Positions 17,148 to 25,733 of a stretch of DNA of 39,932 nt are shown here, one piece after another. Under the pieces are notes generated by a model. That model was not told the origin of the DNA. It searched no databases and saw only the letters and a list, made by a program, of their open reading frames with translations. Within the stretch, counting starts at the first letter, position 1. The number at the start of each line of letters is the position of its first letter. This stretch comes from an uncultured Agathobacter sp. (GTDB lineage Bacteria > Bacillota > Clostridia > Lachnospirales > Lachnospiraceae): assembly GCA_934316545.1 (NCBI GenBank), contig CAKRDT010000017.1, positions 1 through 39,932 on the forward strand, in the 5' to 3' direction. The position numbers and the translations under genes are program-made.

Positions 17148-18743
17148 TTACGCTTCTGCCGGGCAGAAACGTTCCATGACCGCCGAAGCGACCTTCAGCC
17201 CGTCGATCGCGGCAGACATGATTCCGCCCGCGTATCCGGCACCCTCGCCGCATGGGTACAGACCCCTTACGGCACTCTCACACATTTCATTTCTCAAAAT
17301 GCGCACCGGTGAAGAGGTCCGCGTTTCCATTCCGGAGAGGATTGCATCCTTCCGGTCAAACTGAGGTATTCTTGCCGCAAAATGCGCCATTCCCTGCAGA
17401 AACGACTGTTCCATCTCCTCCGACATCAGACCTCTGAGGTTTGTGAGCATGGTCTGCCCCTTTGTCTGAGATGCAAACGCACCGTAAGCAGAACTCTTTA
17501 CATTCTGCGCATAATCGCCGAAAAGCTGCTGCGGAATCTTTCCACCGCCCAGCTTATAATTTTCTTCTTCCAGGTGTCTCTGGTAGCGCATTCCGGCAAG
17601 CGGATCATCCGCCCCGAAATCCTGCGGGGTAACCGATACGATGATCGCCGAATTCGCATTCGCACCGTTTCGTCCCGAATAGCTCATACCATTGACACAA
17701 CTTCTTCCCTCTTCCGAAGAAGCATTTACCACATAGCCGCCCGGACACATACAAAACGAATACACGCCGCGTCCGTTCGGGAAATTGGAAGTCACCTTGT
17801 ACGGAGAAGCCGGAAGCTTCGCTCCCTTATAATCGCCGTACATGATGGTATCAATCATCGTCTGCGGATGCTCCACACGAAATCCGACAGCAAAGTTTTT
17901 CACTTCCATCGGGATCTCTTTCTTGGCATCCAGCATCTCAAACGTATCTCTTGCACTGTGTCCCAAAGCAAGAATGACCGCCGAAGCCGGATAGGTTTCC
18001 TCTTCGGTCACAACCGCGGCAATCCGTCCGTTCTCGATCACAAGATCTTTTACGCAGCTTTCAAAATGAAATTCTGCGCCTTTTGCGATCAGATCCTTTC
18101 GCATGTTCCCGATCACCTGTGATAAGACATCCGTTCCGATATGCGGCTTGTTCTCGTAAGTGATCTCTTCCGGTGCCCCATAGTGTACAAATGTTTCCAG
18201 CACAAATTGGTTTCTCCCGGACGGATCCTTGACCACCGTATTTAATTTTCCGTCGGAAAAGGTCCCGGCTCCACCCTCGCCAAACTGCACGTTCGAAGCC
18301 GGATCAAGCAAACCGGTCTCCCAGAATTTTTCTACGTCCTGCCTGCGTTTTTCTACCGAACGCCCACGCTCCAGTACGATCGGCGCATATCCCGCTTCCG
18401 TAAGCTGCAATGCGGCAAAAAGTCCCGCCGGACCGGCTCCGACAATGATCGGACGCGCAGAAAGTTTTTCGCTTCCACGCTCCGGAAACTGATAACGCAC
18501 TTCCTTTGCCTTTGTGACAGAAGGGGTATGAAGTTTCTTTAAAATCCGGTCCTCCGCTTCGATCTCGACCGTGACCGAATACACTTCGTATATCGTAGGC
18601 TTCTTTCTCGCATCGAAGGATTTGCGGACAATCCGATACGAAAACGTTTCTCCCTTGGATAGCCGAAGCATTTTCCGTATCTTGTGTTCCAGTTCCTCCG
18701 GCGAATGCCCAACCGGTAATTTCATCTGATTGATTTTAATCAT
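17148..18743 (-). CDS. FAD-dependent oxidoreductase, COG2509-like
   Basis: A 531-residue flavoprotein. About 95 residues of N-terminal alpha/beta domain precede the Rossmann dinucleotide motif GAGPAG at 102-107, followed by a glutamate (VLERG) that should bind the adenosine ribose. Further landmarks are FGEGGAGTFSDGKLNT, ALGHSARDTFEML and a C-terminal GEGAGYAGGIMSAAIDGLK, all typical of this uncharacterised dehydrogenase group. Substrate and physiological role are unknown. It is read just before mutS, with a 14-base gap, so it may share the mutS-mutL transcript. GGATAG lies close before the ATG. Confidence 0.87.
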   Translation of the reverse strand: MIKINQMKLPVGHSPEELEHKIRKMLRLSKGETFSYRIVRKSFDARKKPTIYEVYSVTVEIEAEDRILKKLHTPSVTKAKEVRYQFPERGSEKLSARPIIVGAGPAGLFAALQLTEAGYAPIVLERGRSVEKRRQDVEKFWETGLLDPASNVQFGEGGAGTFSDGKLNTVVKDPSGRNQFVLETFVHYGAPEEITYENKPHIGTDVLSQVIGNMRKDLIAKGAEFHFESCVKDLVIENGRIAAVVTEEETYPASAVILALGHSARDTFEMLDAKKEIPMEVKNFAVGFRVEHPQTMIDTIMYGDYKGAKLPASPYKVTSNFPNGRGVYSFCMCPGGYVVNASSEEGRSCVNGMSYSGRNGANANSAIIVSVTPQDFGADDPLAGMRYQRHLEEENYKLGGGKIPQQLFGDYAQNVKSSAYGAFASQTKGQTMLTNLRGLMSEEMEQSFLQGMAHFAARIPQFDRKDAILSGMETRTSSPVRILRNEMCESAVRGLYPCGEGAGYAGGIMSAAIDGLKVASAVMERFCPAEA

Positions 18744-18814
18744 GTTCTATCCTTACAATTATTTACTTTCCGAGATCGCGCATCACTCACGATCAGCATG
18801 ATGTCCCTCTCGGA

Positions 18815-20191
18815 TCAAATCTGACTGCCTGCAACAAATCCGCTTGACCACGCCCATTGTAAATTGTAGCCGCCACAGATTCCGTCCACATCAAGGATTT
18901 CTCCCGCGAAATACAACCCCGGAACCAATCTGGATTCCAGTGTCTTTGTATCAAGTTCTTCCGTTCGGATACCACCCGCACATACCTGTGCGAATTCGAA
19001 GTCACGCACCTTGTCCAGTGTGACCGGATAATTTTTGATGGCATCGGTCAGCTTTCTCAATTGTGCTGCATCAACACGATCAGCCTGCATGTCCGCGACT
19101 ATCCCTGCCTTCTTAACCAATACCGGAATCAGCTTCTGGTTAAGAAGACCGCATAACGTCTGTTCCAGCGTTATAACGCTCATTCTCTGTGTTTCTGCAT
19201 TTCCTCGATGCTCTGCGCCTGATCGGGTGTCGAAAGCGGCCTCACGCATCATTTTCGCACGTTCCACTCGGCGATGTAATTCGCTCTCCAGCTCGCCACC
19301 GGCAATCTCCGGCAGGAAATCGATCCACATAGAAACCTTTTTCTTCTCCTTTAACGCCTTTGCTGCCTGGCTGCTCAACTGAAACACAGGGATTCCGGAT
19401 ACCCCGTAATCGGTAAGCTGCAGCTCTCCGCGCTCTTTTGGAATGTGTTTCGCATCCGTATCCGACACAATTGCGTGATTTTCTGCATTTTTTCCGTCAA
19501 CGCTTGATGCTTTTGCATGAATCGTGTCAATTTTAAGTGTCAGTTCCGCTTCGCAGCGCACACCCGACACTTTTTTGAACTCCATGCCCGACGCATAGAA
19601 TCCACACAAAGCCGGAACGATCGAAACGAACCGGTGACCAAGTTCTTTTAAAATCGGTATCATGGAACCGTCACTGCCAAGCTTCGGTGCTGCGAGAAGT
19701 CCACAGGCAACGATTACTTTGCGCGCCTTATATACCCCTGTGCTTGTTGCTACCGCAAAGCCCACATAATCTTCTGCCAGTCCCTGCACCTGACAGCCAC
19801 ACCGGACCGCAATGTCCAGCTGCTTAAGTTCCATCTGCATCGCTTCCACAACAGACAATGCCTGTCCCGAATTCGGATAGTAATACCCGTTCTTTGCCTT
19901 CGGCCAGATGCCCAGTTCCCGAAAGAATGCGATCGCATCGTCCCGCTCAAACTGTGACCGGATATCGGTAAGCAGCCTCTGATCTCCGTGATAACACTCC
20001 GCAGTCATATATTCATTTGTATAATTGCACTTGCCGTTGCCGGTCGCAAGAATCTTCTTGCCGACTTTATCCATATGCTCAAGGATCAGAACCGACCTGC
20101 CGCGTCTGGCAGCCGTAATCGCCGCCATCATACCGGACGCGCCTGCTCCGATCACAATGACATCCTTGATCTGTGACTGTTTTTTATTCAT
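18815..20191 (-). CDS. BaiN/HI0933-like NAD(P)/FAD-dependent oxidoreductase
   Basis: A 458-residue flavoprotein of the HI0933/COG2081 group. It has the N-terminal Rossmann motif GAGASG at 15-20, the family signature GKKILATGNGKCNYTN, a second dinucleotide-type stretch VIVACG near the middle, and the C-terminal AGEILDVDGICGGYNLQWAWSSG that closes the FAD site. Members include the bile-acid-linked BaiN, but most have no proven function, so bile-acid activity should not be assumed. The motif after VIVACG (LLAAPKLGSDGS) differs from the more usual GGLSYPATGSTG form. It is the first gene behind the promoter at 20227-20255; GGTGG lies five bases before the ATG. Confidence 0.87.
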   Translation of the reverse strand: MNKKQSQIKDVIVIGAGASGMMAAITAARRGRSVLILEHMDKVGKKILATGNGKCNYTNEYMTAECYHGDQRLLTDIRSQFERDDAIAFFRELGIWPKAKNGYYYPNSGQALSVVEAMQMELKQLDIAVRCGCQVQGLAEDYVGFAVATSTGVYKARKVIVACGLLAAPKLGSDGSMIPILKELGHRFVSIVPALCGFYASGMEFKKVSGVRCEAELTLKIDTIHAKASSVDGKNAENHAIVSDTDAKHIPKERGELQLTDYGVSGIPVFQLSSQAAKALKEKKKVSMWIDFLPEIAGGELESELHRRVERAKMMREAAFDTRSGAEHRGNAETQRMSVITLEQTLCGLLNQKLIPVLVKKAGIVADMQADRVDAAQLRKLTDAIKNYPVTLDKVRDFEFAQVCAGGIRTEELDTKTLESRLVPGLYFAGEILDVDGICGGYNLQWAWSSGFVAGSQI

Positions 20192-20226
20192 AATCCACCG
20201 TTTTCAACCTATTAAACCAATTAAAT

Positions 20227-20255
20227 ATTCTATCATATCAGCTTGATTTCTTCAA
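20227..20255 (-). promoter_or_regulatory. Candidate promoter for the flavoprotein-mutSL-miaA unit
   Basis: On the minus strand TTGAAG (20255-20250), a 17-base spacer and TAGAAT (20232-20227) form a good sigma-A-type promoter. Transcription would start near 20220, about 28 bases before the start codon of the BaiN-like gene. It lies directly downstream of the DHHW gene terminator, as expected for the start of a new unit. Confidence 0.7.
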
Positions 20256-20283
20256 CCTTCGGCAATGAGAAGCTCTCGCAATA

Positions 20284-20321
20284 AAAAGTTCCTTACAGCC
20301 ACCATACTGTAAGGAACTTTT
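20284..20321 (-). terminator. Intrinsic terminator of the DUF4358-MBOAT-DHHW operon
   Basis: A perfect 15-bp stem (AAAAGTTCCTTACAG with its complement) and an 8-base loop begin three bases after the DHHW stop codon. On the minus strand the stem ends in TTTT and continues TATTG. The strong stem and position make it a convincing leftward terminator. Confidence 0.9.
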
Positions 20322-20324
20322 GAA

Positions 20325-21467
20325 TCAATATTTGCATTTCAGCGAGAATTCCCGATCCTGTGCAAACTGCGCTGTATTGTATAGAATTAACACATCCGTA
20401 GGTGCAAAGGAATCAATCAATGCCCGGCAGCCAATATTAAGCTGTCTTAAGTCGACAACAATCAGATTTTTATAATCCTCTGCAAGAAACGGGATCATAC
20501 AGTTAGCAAACGAATCCTTGATGACAAGAAGCGTCTTCCCATTCTTTTCTCCGCCGGAAATCTGAATGATCGCCTGATTTCCGCCGGTAAAGTAACTGTA
20601 TTTATCCTCTTTTTCAAGAAAAGACGGATCAAAAAGCGTTGTAAGATCGGTTTCTCCCATATTGTAGAGGATATCAAGCTTTGCCTCCGGTTCATACGCT
20701 TTGATCGTATCCTTGCGGGAAGCCTGATGCACCTTTGCATAGGTTGTCCCCAGAAAATCGTCACTGACCGTAACAAATTCATGCTTTTTCTCCGCCAGAC
20801 TTTCGTCCATTCCAACAACTTTCAAAAATGCCTGATACCCATACCACGCACCAAGCGTTGTCCAATGGTGGTCCGTGCGGTAATAGATATCCTCATCTGC
20901 ATGTTGTTCCAGCGTCTTCTGCACCGGAACCATAACATCATCCGCAAGCGCTCCAAGCTTATCGTTCATCGTATCATACAGCTTCTGTTCGTCATAAGTC
21001 GGTGCACAAAACGGAAGCTTTTCCTGAAGCACCCACGTCTTGGTCGGAACAAGCATGACATGCACACGGTAGTCCTCTGCAATATCCTTTACCAGCTTTG
21101 CAAGAGCCTTCTCATTCTTTGCTGCCTGCTTCGTATCAAAATCCGAATCCGGATAATATTCAAGAAGATAATCATCCTTCCCGAAATAGACACCGTTGCT
21201 TATCGTTTTCCCCATAAGGCGGGAAGCATCTGTCTGCACCTGAACCCAGCGGTCTCTTCCCGAAAACTGATCACTTAAATAGGTCTCATATTTTTTCTGA
21301 AACGTTCCCTTTTTTACTGCTTTGGCAGTAAGCTTTGGCATCGTCTGAAGTTCACGCTTCTCGATCACGGAATAACTCTTATCTTCCGCCACGATCCCCT
21401 TTGCCGCAAGACCGAAAAGGATGCATGCAAAAACGATAACCGGCAATAAATAATTCAGTTTTTTCAT
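20325..21467 (-). CDS. DHHW-family (AlgJ/AlgX-like) extracytoplasmic protein
   Basis: A 380-residue protein with one N-terminal hydrophobic segment (about 5-24), so secreted or membrane-anchored with the bulk outside. It carries the DHHW signature at 199-202 followed by TTLGAW, and KDSFAN with S319, matching the catalytic histidine/aspartate and serine regions of the SGNH-like AlgJ/AlgX/PatB group. Such proteins work with MBOAT acyltransferases to move acetyl groups onto surface polysaccharides. The MBOAT gene is 18 bases upstream in the same direction and a terminator follows at once, so this is the last gene of the cassette. The polymer acylated is not known. Confidence 0.87.
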   Translation of the reverse strand: MKKLNYLLPVIVFACILFGLAAKGIVAEDKSYSVIEKRELQTMPKLTAKAVKKGTFQKKYETYLSDQFSGRDRWVQVQTDASRLMGKTISNGVYFGKDDYLLEYYPDSDFDTKQAAKNEKALAKLVKDIAEDYRVHVMLVPTKTWVLQEKLPFCAPTYDEQKLYDTMNDKLGALADDVMVPVQKTLEQHADEDIYYRTDHHWTTLGAWYGYQAFLKVVGMDESLAEKKHEFVTVSDDFLGTTYAKVHQASRKDTIKAYEPEAKLDILYNMGETDLTTLFDPSFLEKEDKYSYFTGGNQAIIQISGGEKNGKTLLVIKDSFANCMIPFLAEDYKNLIVVDLRQLNIGCRALIDSFAPTDVLILYNTAQFAQDREFSLKCKY

Positions 21468-21485
21468 TGTCTCCTCCTGACTGGT

Positions 21486-22859
21486 CTAAAATCGGAAATA
21501 CAAAAACGGATTATACGTTCCGTTCACCAGATACGCGATCGAAAGAAGCAGGATGCCCGCCACGTAAATACTCATACATAGAGAGGTTACGATACCATCT
21601 TTTTTCATGCATTTGGTAACCAATCGTTTTGGTAACGATGTACATCCGACAATCATAATGAAAAGAAGACCGACATTGCTCACCAGAAGATACAGGCTCT
21701 CCCGGCTGATCAGTCCCCCGCTGCCGATTCCGGCCATCGCTTTCAGATAAACACGATGTCCATGTATATCCTCCCACGCAAAAAGCAGCCATCCAAAATA
21801 AATAACGAGCAGCGCATAGATATGGGAAACCGCCCGCGGAAGCTTGTGTAACGCTTTGAGCAGCCACGTCTTTTCCATGATCAGGAAAAAGCAGAAATAA
21901 AGGCCCCACAACACAAAATTCACGCTCGCTCCGTGCCAGAGTCCCGTCAGAAACCACACAACAAAGATATTGAAAAAGGTGCGTCCCATTCCCTTTTTGC
22001 TTCCTCCGAGCGGAATATAAACATACTCCTTAAACCAGCTTCCGAGCGAGATATGCCAGCGTCTCCAGAATTCTGTGATACTTTTTGATTCATACGGATG
22101 ATCAAAATTCTCAGGAATCTCAAACCCAAAGATTGCCATCAGACCGATCGCCATATCCGAATATCCGGAGAAGTCGAAGTAGATCTGAAACATAAATGCA
22201 AGGATACCAAACCATGCCGAAAGCGTTGTCATACCAGACGCATGATAACCGGTGACCGTTGCAAAGATTTCACCTGCCTGATTCGCGATCAGTACCTTTT
22301 TTCCGAGACCACACGCAAACCGGACGACGCCGTAGCGGATCCGTTCCATCTGAACCGTTCTTTGGCGAAGCTGCTTTGCAATATCTGAAAATCTTACGAT
22401 CGGTCCCGCGATCAGCTGCGGGAAAAGCGATATGTATGCACCAAAATTGATCGGATTTTTCTCCGCCTTCGCCTTGCCCCGGTAGACATCGATCGTATAG
22501 GACATGGACTGGAACGTATAGAATGAGATTCCAATCGGAAGCGCATATTTTCCGGCATATTTAAAAAGTGCCAGAAGCGACAGATTAATCACAACGGATA
22601 ATCCGACAAATAGCTTTGCAATACCACGCCGCTGTCTGTTCATAAAGTAGCCTGCAAGCCCGCCATTCACATAATCCACTACGGTCGAGAATAACATCAG
22701 CCAGATATAGACCGGCTCACCCCACGCATAAAATGCCAGGCTGAACACGAAAAGAACAAGGTTACGCCATGTGTTCTTCCTGCAGCCCGGCACTAAAAAA
22801 TATACGATCAGGACGAGTGGCAGAAAACGGGTTAAAAACACAATACTGCTAAATACCAT
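21486..22859 (-). CDS. MBOAT-family O-acyltransferase (AlgI/DltB-like)
   Basis: A 457-residue polytopic membrane protein with about ten or more hydrophobic segments. MBOAT landmarks are LPIGISFYTFQSMSYTIDVYRG, FPQLIAGPIVRF, the FWRRWHISLGSWFKEYVYIPLGG block with a conserved histidine, and FLTGLWHGAS, whose H309 is the expected catalytic residue. It would move an acyl, probably acetyl, group across the membrane for use on a surface polymer with the DHHW partner. It resembles AlgI more than DltB, and no dltA or dltC is nearby, so teichoic-acid D-alanylation is unlikely. The gene lies 20 bases after the DUF4358-like gene. Confidence 0.93.
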   Translation of the reverse strand: MVFSSIVFLTRFLPLVLIVYFLVPGCRKNTWRNLVLFVFSLAFYAWGEPVYIWLMLFSTVVDYVNGGLAGYFMNRQRRGIAKLFVGLSVVINLSLLALFKYAGKYALPIGISFYTFQSMSYTIDVYRGKAKAEKNPINFGAYISLFPQLIAGPIVRFSDIAKQLRQRTVQMERIRYGVVRFACGLGKKVLIANQAGEIFATVTGYHASGMTTLSAWFGILAFMFQIYFDFSGYSDMAIGLMAIFGFEIPENFDHPYESKSITEFWRRWHISLGSWFKEYVYIPLGGSKKGMGRTFFNIFVVWFLTGLWHGASVNFVLWGLYFCFFLIMEKTWLLKALHKLPRAVSHIYALLVIYFGWLLFAWEDIHGHRVYLKAMAGIGSGGLISRESLYLLVSNVGLLFIMIVGCTSLPKRLVTKCMKKDGIVTSLCMSIYVAGILLLSIAYLVNGTYNPFLYFRF

Positions 22860-22879
22860 CTCTTACCTCTCCATCTGAA

Positions 22880-23467
22880 CTATTTGTAAAGCTTATTGAT
22901 TGCTTTTACCGCTTTCTCATTCTGTTTCTTATATGCGGCAAGGGCTTTTGCTTCACCCTGTTCCTCGGTCTTATTGTCGATGCTTCCTAATACAAAAAAG
23001 CACACGTAGTTACCTTTGACATAAATTTTCGATGCCTGCAGCTTCGTCTGGTTTGCCGGATACTGCATGGTATCTTCTATGAGTGCTTTCTGATATTTGA
23101 CCAATGCACTTTTGATCTTCTTCTTGGAAGAAGCATTTTTGGCTTTTACAATGATCAGTTCATCACAGTGGGCACTCATCATCGGACGTTCTGCAACAAT
23201 TCCGCTGTACCAGCTGCTCTTCAGACCATAAACCTCATTTGCTTCTTCTTTTCTAAGCTTTACATTCGGAATATAGTCGTCCCCATACGCCGCCTTTACA
23301 GCCTTATACACCTTATTGAGAGAAGGTGCTTTCTTTTTCTTTGCCTTCTTGGTGCTCTTTGTCGCTGCCTCTACCCGAATCGGTTCGCTGACAGGAACAA
23401 AAACAGTTGCAGCTTCTGTTACACATAAGCATGCGATCAGCATTGCTAATAATTTCTTCTTCATCAT
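22880..23467 (-). CDS. DUF4358-like secreted protein
   Basis: A 195-residue protein with an N-terminal signal peptide (MMKKKLLAMLIACLCVTEAA, probable cleavage near VEAA). A lysine/alanine-rich linker and a folded domain follow, with YGLKSSWYSGIVAERPMMSAHCDELIIVKAK and a C-terminal half ending in a strand-rich VKGNYVCFFVLGSID segment. This pattern matches my recollection of DUF4358, a family of unknown function in Clostridia. It is the first gene of the operon with the MBOAT and DHHW genes, suggesting a role in surface-polymer acylation; that link is inference from position. Two ATGs are adjacent; AAAGGAG favours the second (23464), one residue shorter. Confidence 0.75.
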   Translation of the reverse strand: MMKKKLLAMLIACLCVTEAATVFVPVSEPIRVEAATKSTKKAKKKKAPSLNKVYKAVKAAYGDDYIPNVKLRKEEANEVYGLKSSWYSGIVAERPMMSAHCDELIIVKAKNASSKKKIKSALVKYQKALIEDTMQYPANQTKLQASKIYVKGNYVCFFVLGSIDNKTEEQGEAKALAAYKKQNEKAVKAINKLYK

Positions 23468-23522
23468 TTTCTCCTTTATCTTCCGTTCTTAACCCCAAAA
23501 TTTTTGCCTCTTATGTGCATTC

Positions 23523-23551
23523 ACTGTATCATATTTTCCGCCCAAAGTCAC
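23523..23551 (-). promoter_or_regulatory. Possible promoter for the DUF4358-MBOAT-DHHW operon
   Basis: On the minus strand GTGACT (23551-23546), a 17-base spacer and TACAGT (23528-23523) preceded by TGA give an extended -10. Each hexamer matches four of six consensus positions. Transcription would start near 23516, about 50 bases before the first gene. It is the best candidate in the 131-base gap 23468-23598, which otherwise shows no structured RNA or clear terminator. Confidence 0.4.
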
Positions 23552-23598
23552 GCTTAGTTGACACGAATCTATGTTTTTAATAAATACATGTATGTCGC

Positions 23599-23961
23599 TC
23601 AACTCGAGTAACTTTCCAGAAAATCATACATGCCGGCCTCCGTCGTAAATCCGATTCCGTGCTGTGCCTGTTGCCGGATTGGTTCCGACAATGCTTCTTC
23701 TTTTATTCCGGTTTCAAAATACACGGTTTTTCCATCCGACTCAAAAATCACCAGTCTTTCATCCACAATACGCGCAATAAACCGAAACTGTTTCACATGA
23801 TCCGTATTTACACTGACCGAAGCATCCTCTGTCTCCGCAAGCTGTGTTACCTTCGTCTCCGGTACCGGCGCGTCCTTTGATCTCTTTGCCATCACAAACA
23901 GGACAACGGCACAAACAATGAAAATAAAAACTAAAATGCAGATACTTACTTTACGATTCAT
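23599..23961 (-). CDS. BofC C-terminal-domain-like membrane protein
   Basis: A 120-residue protein with one N-terminal membrane segment (about residues 5-24) and an outside domain of about 60 residues: RFIARIVDERLVIFESDGKT, an acidic middle and an ending YDFLESYSS. The pattern resembles the BofC C-terminal domain found in small Clostridia proteins; BofC itself regulates a sporulation checkpoint protease in Bacillus. The similarity is weak, so a sporulation role is tentative. Start is ATG 23961 with GGGGTG five bases upstream; a longer frame from 23988 has no such site. Both the ribosome-binding site and start lie in the loop of a 16-bp inverted repeat (23933-23991). It is the last gene of the rlmH-led run; I see no clear terminator after it. 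Confidence 0.65.
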   Translation of the reverse strand: MNRKVSICILVFIFIVCAVVLFVMAKRSKDAPVPETKVTQLAETEDASVSVNTDHVKQFRFIARIVDERLVIFESDGKTVYFETGIKEEALSEPIRQQAQHGIGFTTEAGMYDFLESYSS

Positions 23962-23991
23962 ATTATCACCCCAAATAAGTATCTGCATTTT
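23933..23991 (-). repeat. Perfect 16-bp inverted repeat around the start of the BofC-like gene
   Basis: The arms at 23976-23991 and 23933-23948 are exact complements (minus strand AAAATGCAGATACTTA ... TAAGTATCTGCATTTT) with a 27-base loop. The loop contains GGGGTG and the start codon ATG; the downstream arm encodes residues 5-10 of the protein. Twelve of the sixteen pairs are A-T. In RNA this would form a long stem that displays or hides the translation start. The stem is followed by a T-rich stretch, so a terminator-like role for the upstream flippase gene is an alternative. Confidence 0.85.
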
Positions 23992-24029
23992 GTGTTGGAA
24001 TATTCAGCCAACTTTATTTATATATGATT

Positions 24030-25697
24030 TTATTTTAACAGGTGCAATTTCTTTGCAGTCCGAACAAGAAGCGCCCCCTTCGGGAACCGAAGAATCTCCT
24101 CTTCTGTGAGTCCTTTGCAAAGCAGCAACGTTACCGCATAGACGATGATAGCAATCAAAATAGCAAGAATCGTTGCGATTGCATTGCTCTTTATCACCAG
24201 ATAAATTCCTTTATAGACAAAGAATGCAGCAACACCCATGATGACCGATGCTCCGGCCGGAATCAGGAATGTTTTAACAATTTCCTGCTTATAGCCGCTG
24301 TACTTGCGTATCGCCAGTGAATTTAAAATACACATCATACACGCAAAAAACATATTTGCAATGACGACCGCATAGATATTCAGCCGCAAAAACAGCATCA
24401 ATACAATCAGCACGATGATATGTGCAACCAAAGCGATCGCTGCATTCACAACCGGAACTTTCAACCGGTTAATGCCCTGCAGCAAACCATTCGAAAGGGT
24501 TGACATTGCATAAAACACGACTGCCATGGCTCCGACCCACATCATTGCTGCCGCCATATCTGCCGTGGCAGCAGTGCCCGGGAACAAGAGCATAAAAATC
24601 GGCTTTCCAAGCACAGCAAGACCGATTGCACACGGAAATGCAATCACCATAACAAAACGGTTGGCTGCATTGATCTGACTTCTTACGCTTTCCATATCAT
24701 CCGCTGCAAAAGATGCCGTAAGTGTTGGAACGGAGGAAGCAGCCATGGCTGACGCAATAGAAATCGGCACATTAATAAGAAGCTTATACTTACCGGTATA
24801 TACTCCCCACCACAAATCAATCTGATGATCGGTATAATTCTGCAACAAGGCGACATTCTTAAAAATTCCCTGATCAATAATTCCGCTGATATTGTAAACG
24901 GTTGTACTTAACAAGACCGGAATAATCGTAATAATCAGTATTTTTAATGTGTAGGCAAACGGATCCACCTTGGCGTTGCGCTCTCTTTTCATCTGCCTCT
25001 TAAACACATGCATATAGGCAAAGAAAATAAAAAGAACAAACAAAAGCGCAGCCACCGAACCAAGATTCGTGCCAAGTGTTCCTCCTGCGGCTCCATATGC
25101 GGCGCCGTAATGATCCGGATCTCCAAGTACTGCTCCGATCCTTTTTCCATATCCGGTTAATACATAGGCAGCCCATACACTGATGATTGCATTAATGATC
25201 TGCTCGATAATCTGCGAGATTGCAGACGGCATCATAGTGCCAAGTCCCTGAAAGAAGCCTCGAAGCACACCAAGAACCGCCACAACGATTAATGCAGGAC
25301 CTAATATTTTCAGTGCAAACACACTGTATGGTGTCTTCAAAAGCGTTCCTGTAAAAAACTCGGCACCAAAATATACAACCAATGACGCGATCGTACCTAC
25401 AACCAAAGCAAATATCAGCGCACCCTTTAACACCTCATAAGATGCTTTGTACTGTCCCTTTGCCACTTTTGCAGACACCGTTTTGGATACTGCAAGCGGA
25501 AGGCTGTAAGAAGAAATGATCAATATAACATTGTATACATCAAATGCACAACTATAATATCCATTGCCAACATCTCCAAGAATTGCATTCATCGGAATAC
25601 GATACACGAGTCCGATGATTCGACTGATAATGGATGCTACTGCCAGAATCGAACCCTGTACCAGGAAGTTCGTTCCTCCTCTTTTTGATTTACCCAT
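24030..25697 (-). CDS. SpoVB/MurJ-like polysaccharide flippase (MVF/PST family)
   Basis: A 555-residue integral membrane protein with about fourteen hydrophobic segments. It opens GTNFLVQGSILAVASIISRIIGLVYRIPM, which is characteristic of the SpoVB/MurJ-type branch of the MOP exporter superfamily. These proteins flip lipid-linked cell-wall or spore-cortex precursors across the membrane. SpoVB (cortex), MurJ/YtgP (vegetative lipid II) and capsule exporters cannot be told apart by eye. The surrounding yqfC, yqfD and BofC-like genes lean towards SpoVB. GAGG lies seven bases before the ATG, and the DUF3048 gene ends 36 bases upstream. Confidence 0.88.
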   Translation of the reverse strand: MGKSKRGGTNFLVQGSILAVASIISRIIGLVYRIPMNAILGDVGNGYYSCAFDVYNVILIISSYSLPLAVSKTVSAKVAKGQYKASYEVLKGALIFALVVGTIASLVVYFGAEFFTGTLLKTPYSVFALKILGPALIVVAVLGVLRGFFQGLGTMMPSAISQIIEQIINAIISVWAAYVLTGYGKRIGAVLGDPDHYGAAYGAAGGTLGTNLGSVAALLFVLFIFFAYMHVFKRQMKRERNAKVDPFAYTLKILIITIIPVLLSTTVYNISGIIDQGIFKNVALLQNYTDHQIDLWWGVYTGKYKLLINVPISIASAMAASSVPTLTASFAADDMESVRSQINAANRFVMVIAFPCAIGLAVLGKPIFMLLFPGTAATADMAAAMMWVGAMAVVFYAMSTLSNGLLQGINRLKVPVVNAAIALVAHIIVLIVLMLFLRLNIYAVVIANMFFACMMCILNSLAIRKYSGYKQEIVKTFLIPAGASVIMGVAAFFVYKGIYLVIKSNAIATILAILIAIIVYAVTLLLCKGLTEEEILRFPKGALLVRTAKKLHLLK

Positions 25698-25733
25698 AAA
25701 TTAACCTCAACGCCCGCCAACGCAGGTGCCTTA

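Noticed and set aside
17134..17253. A 40-residue N-terminal extension of MutS
   Set aside because: It lies over the end of the upstream flavoprotein gene, is arginine/glycine-rich unlike MutS, and the ATG at 17133 has a good ribosome-binding site.
18770..18813. Overlapping inverted repeats (CCGAGA/TCTCGG and GATCG/CGATC) between the two flavoprotein genes
   Set aside because: The stems are only 5-6 bp, loops are long and no T tract follows; at most a weak attenuator, which cannot be judged by eye.
23558..23586. Perfect TTGACA on the + strand with TAAATA 17 bases later, pointing into the BofC-like gene as an antisense promoter
   Set aside because: The -10 hexamer matches only three of six positions and no + strand gene or conserved RNA follows.
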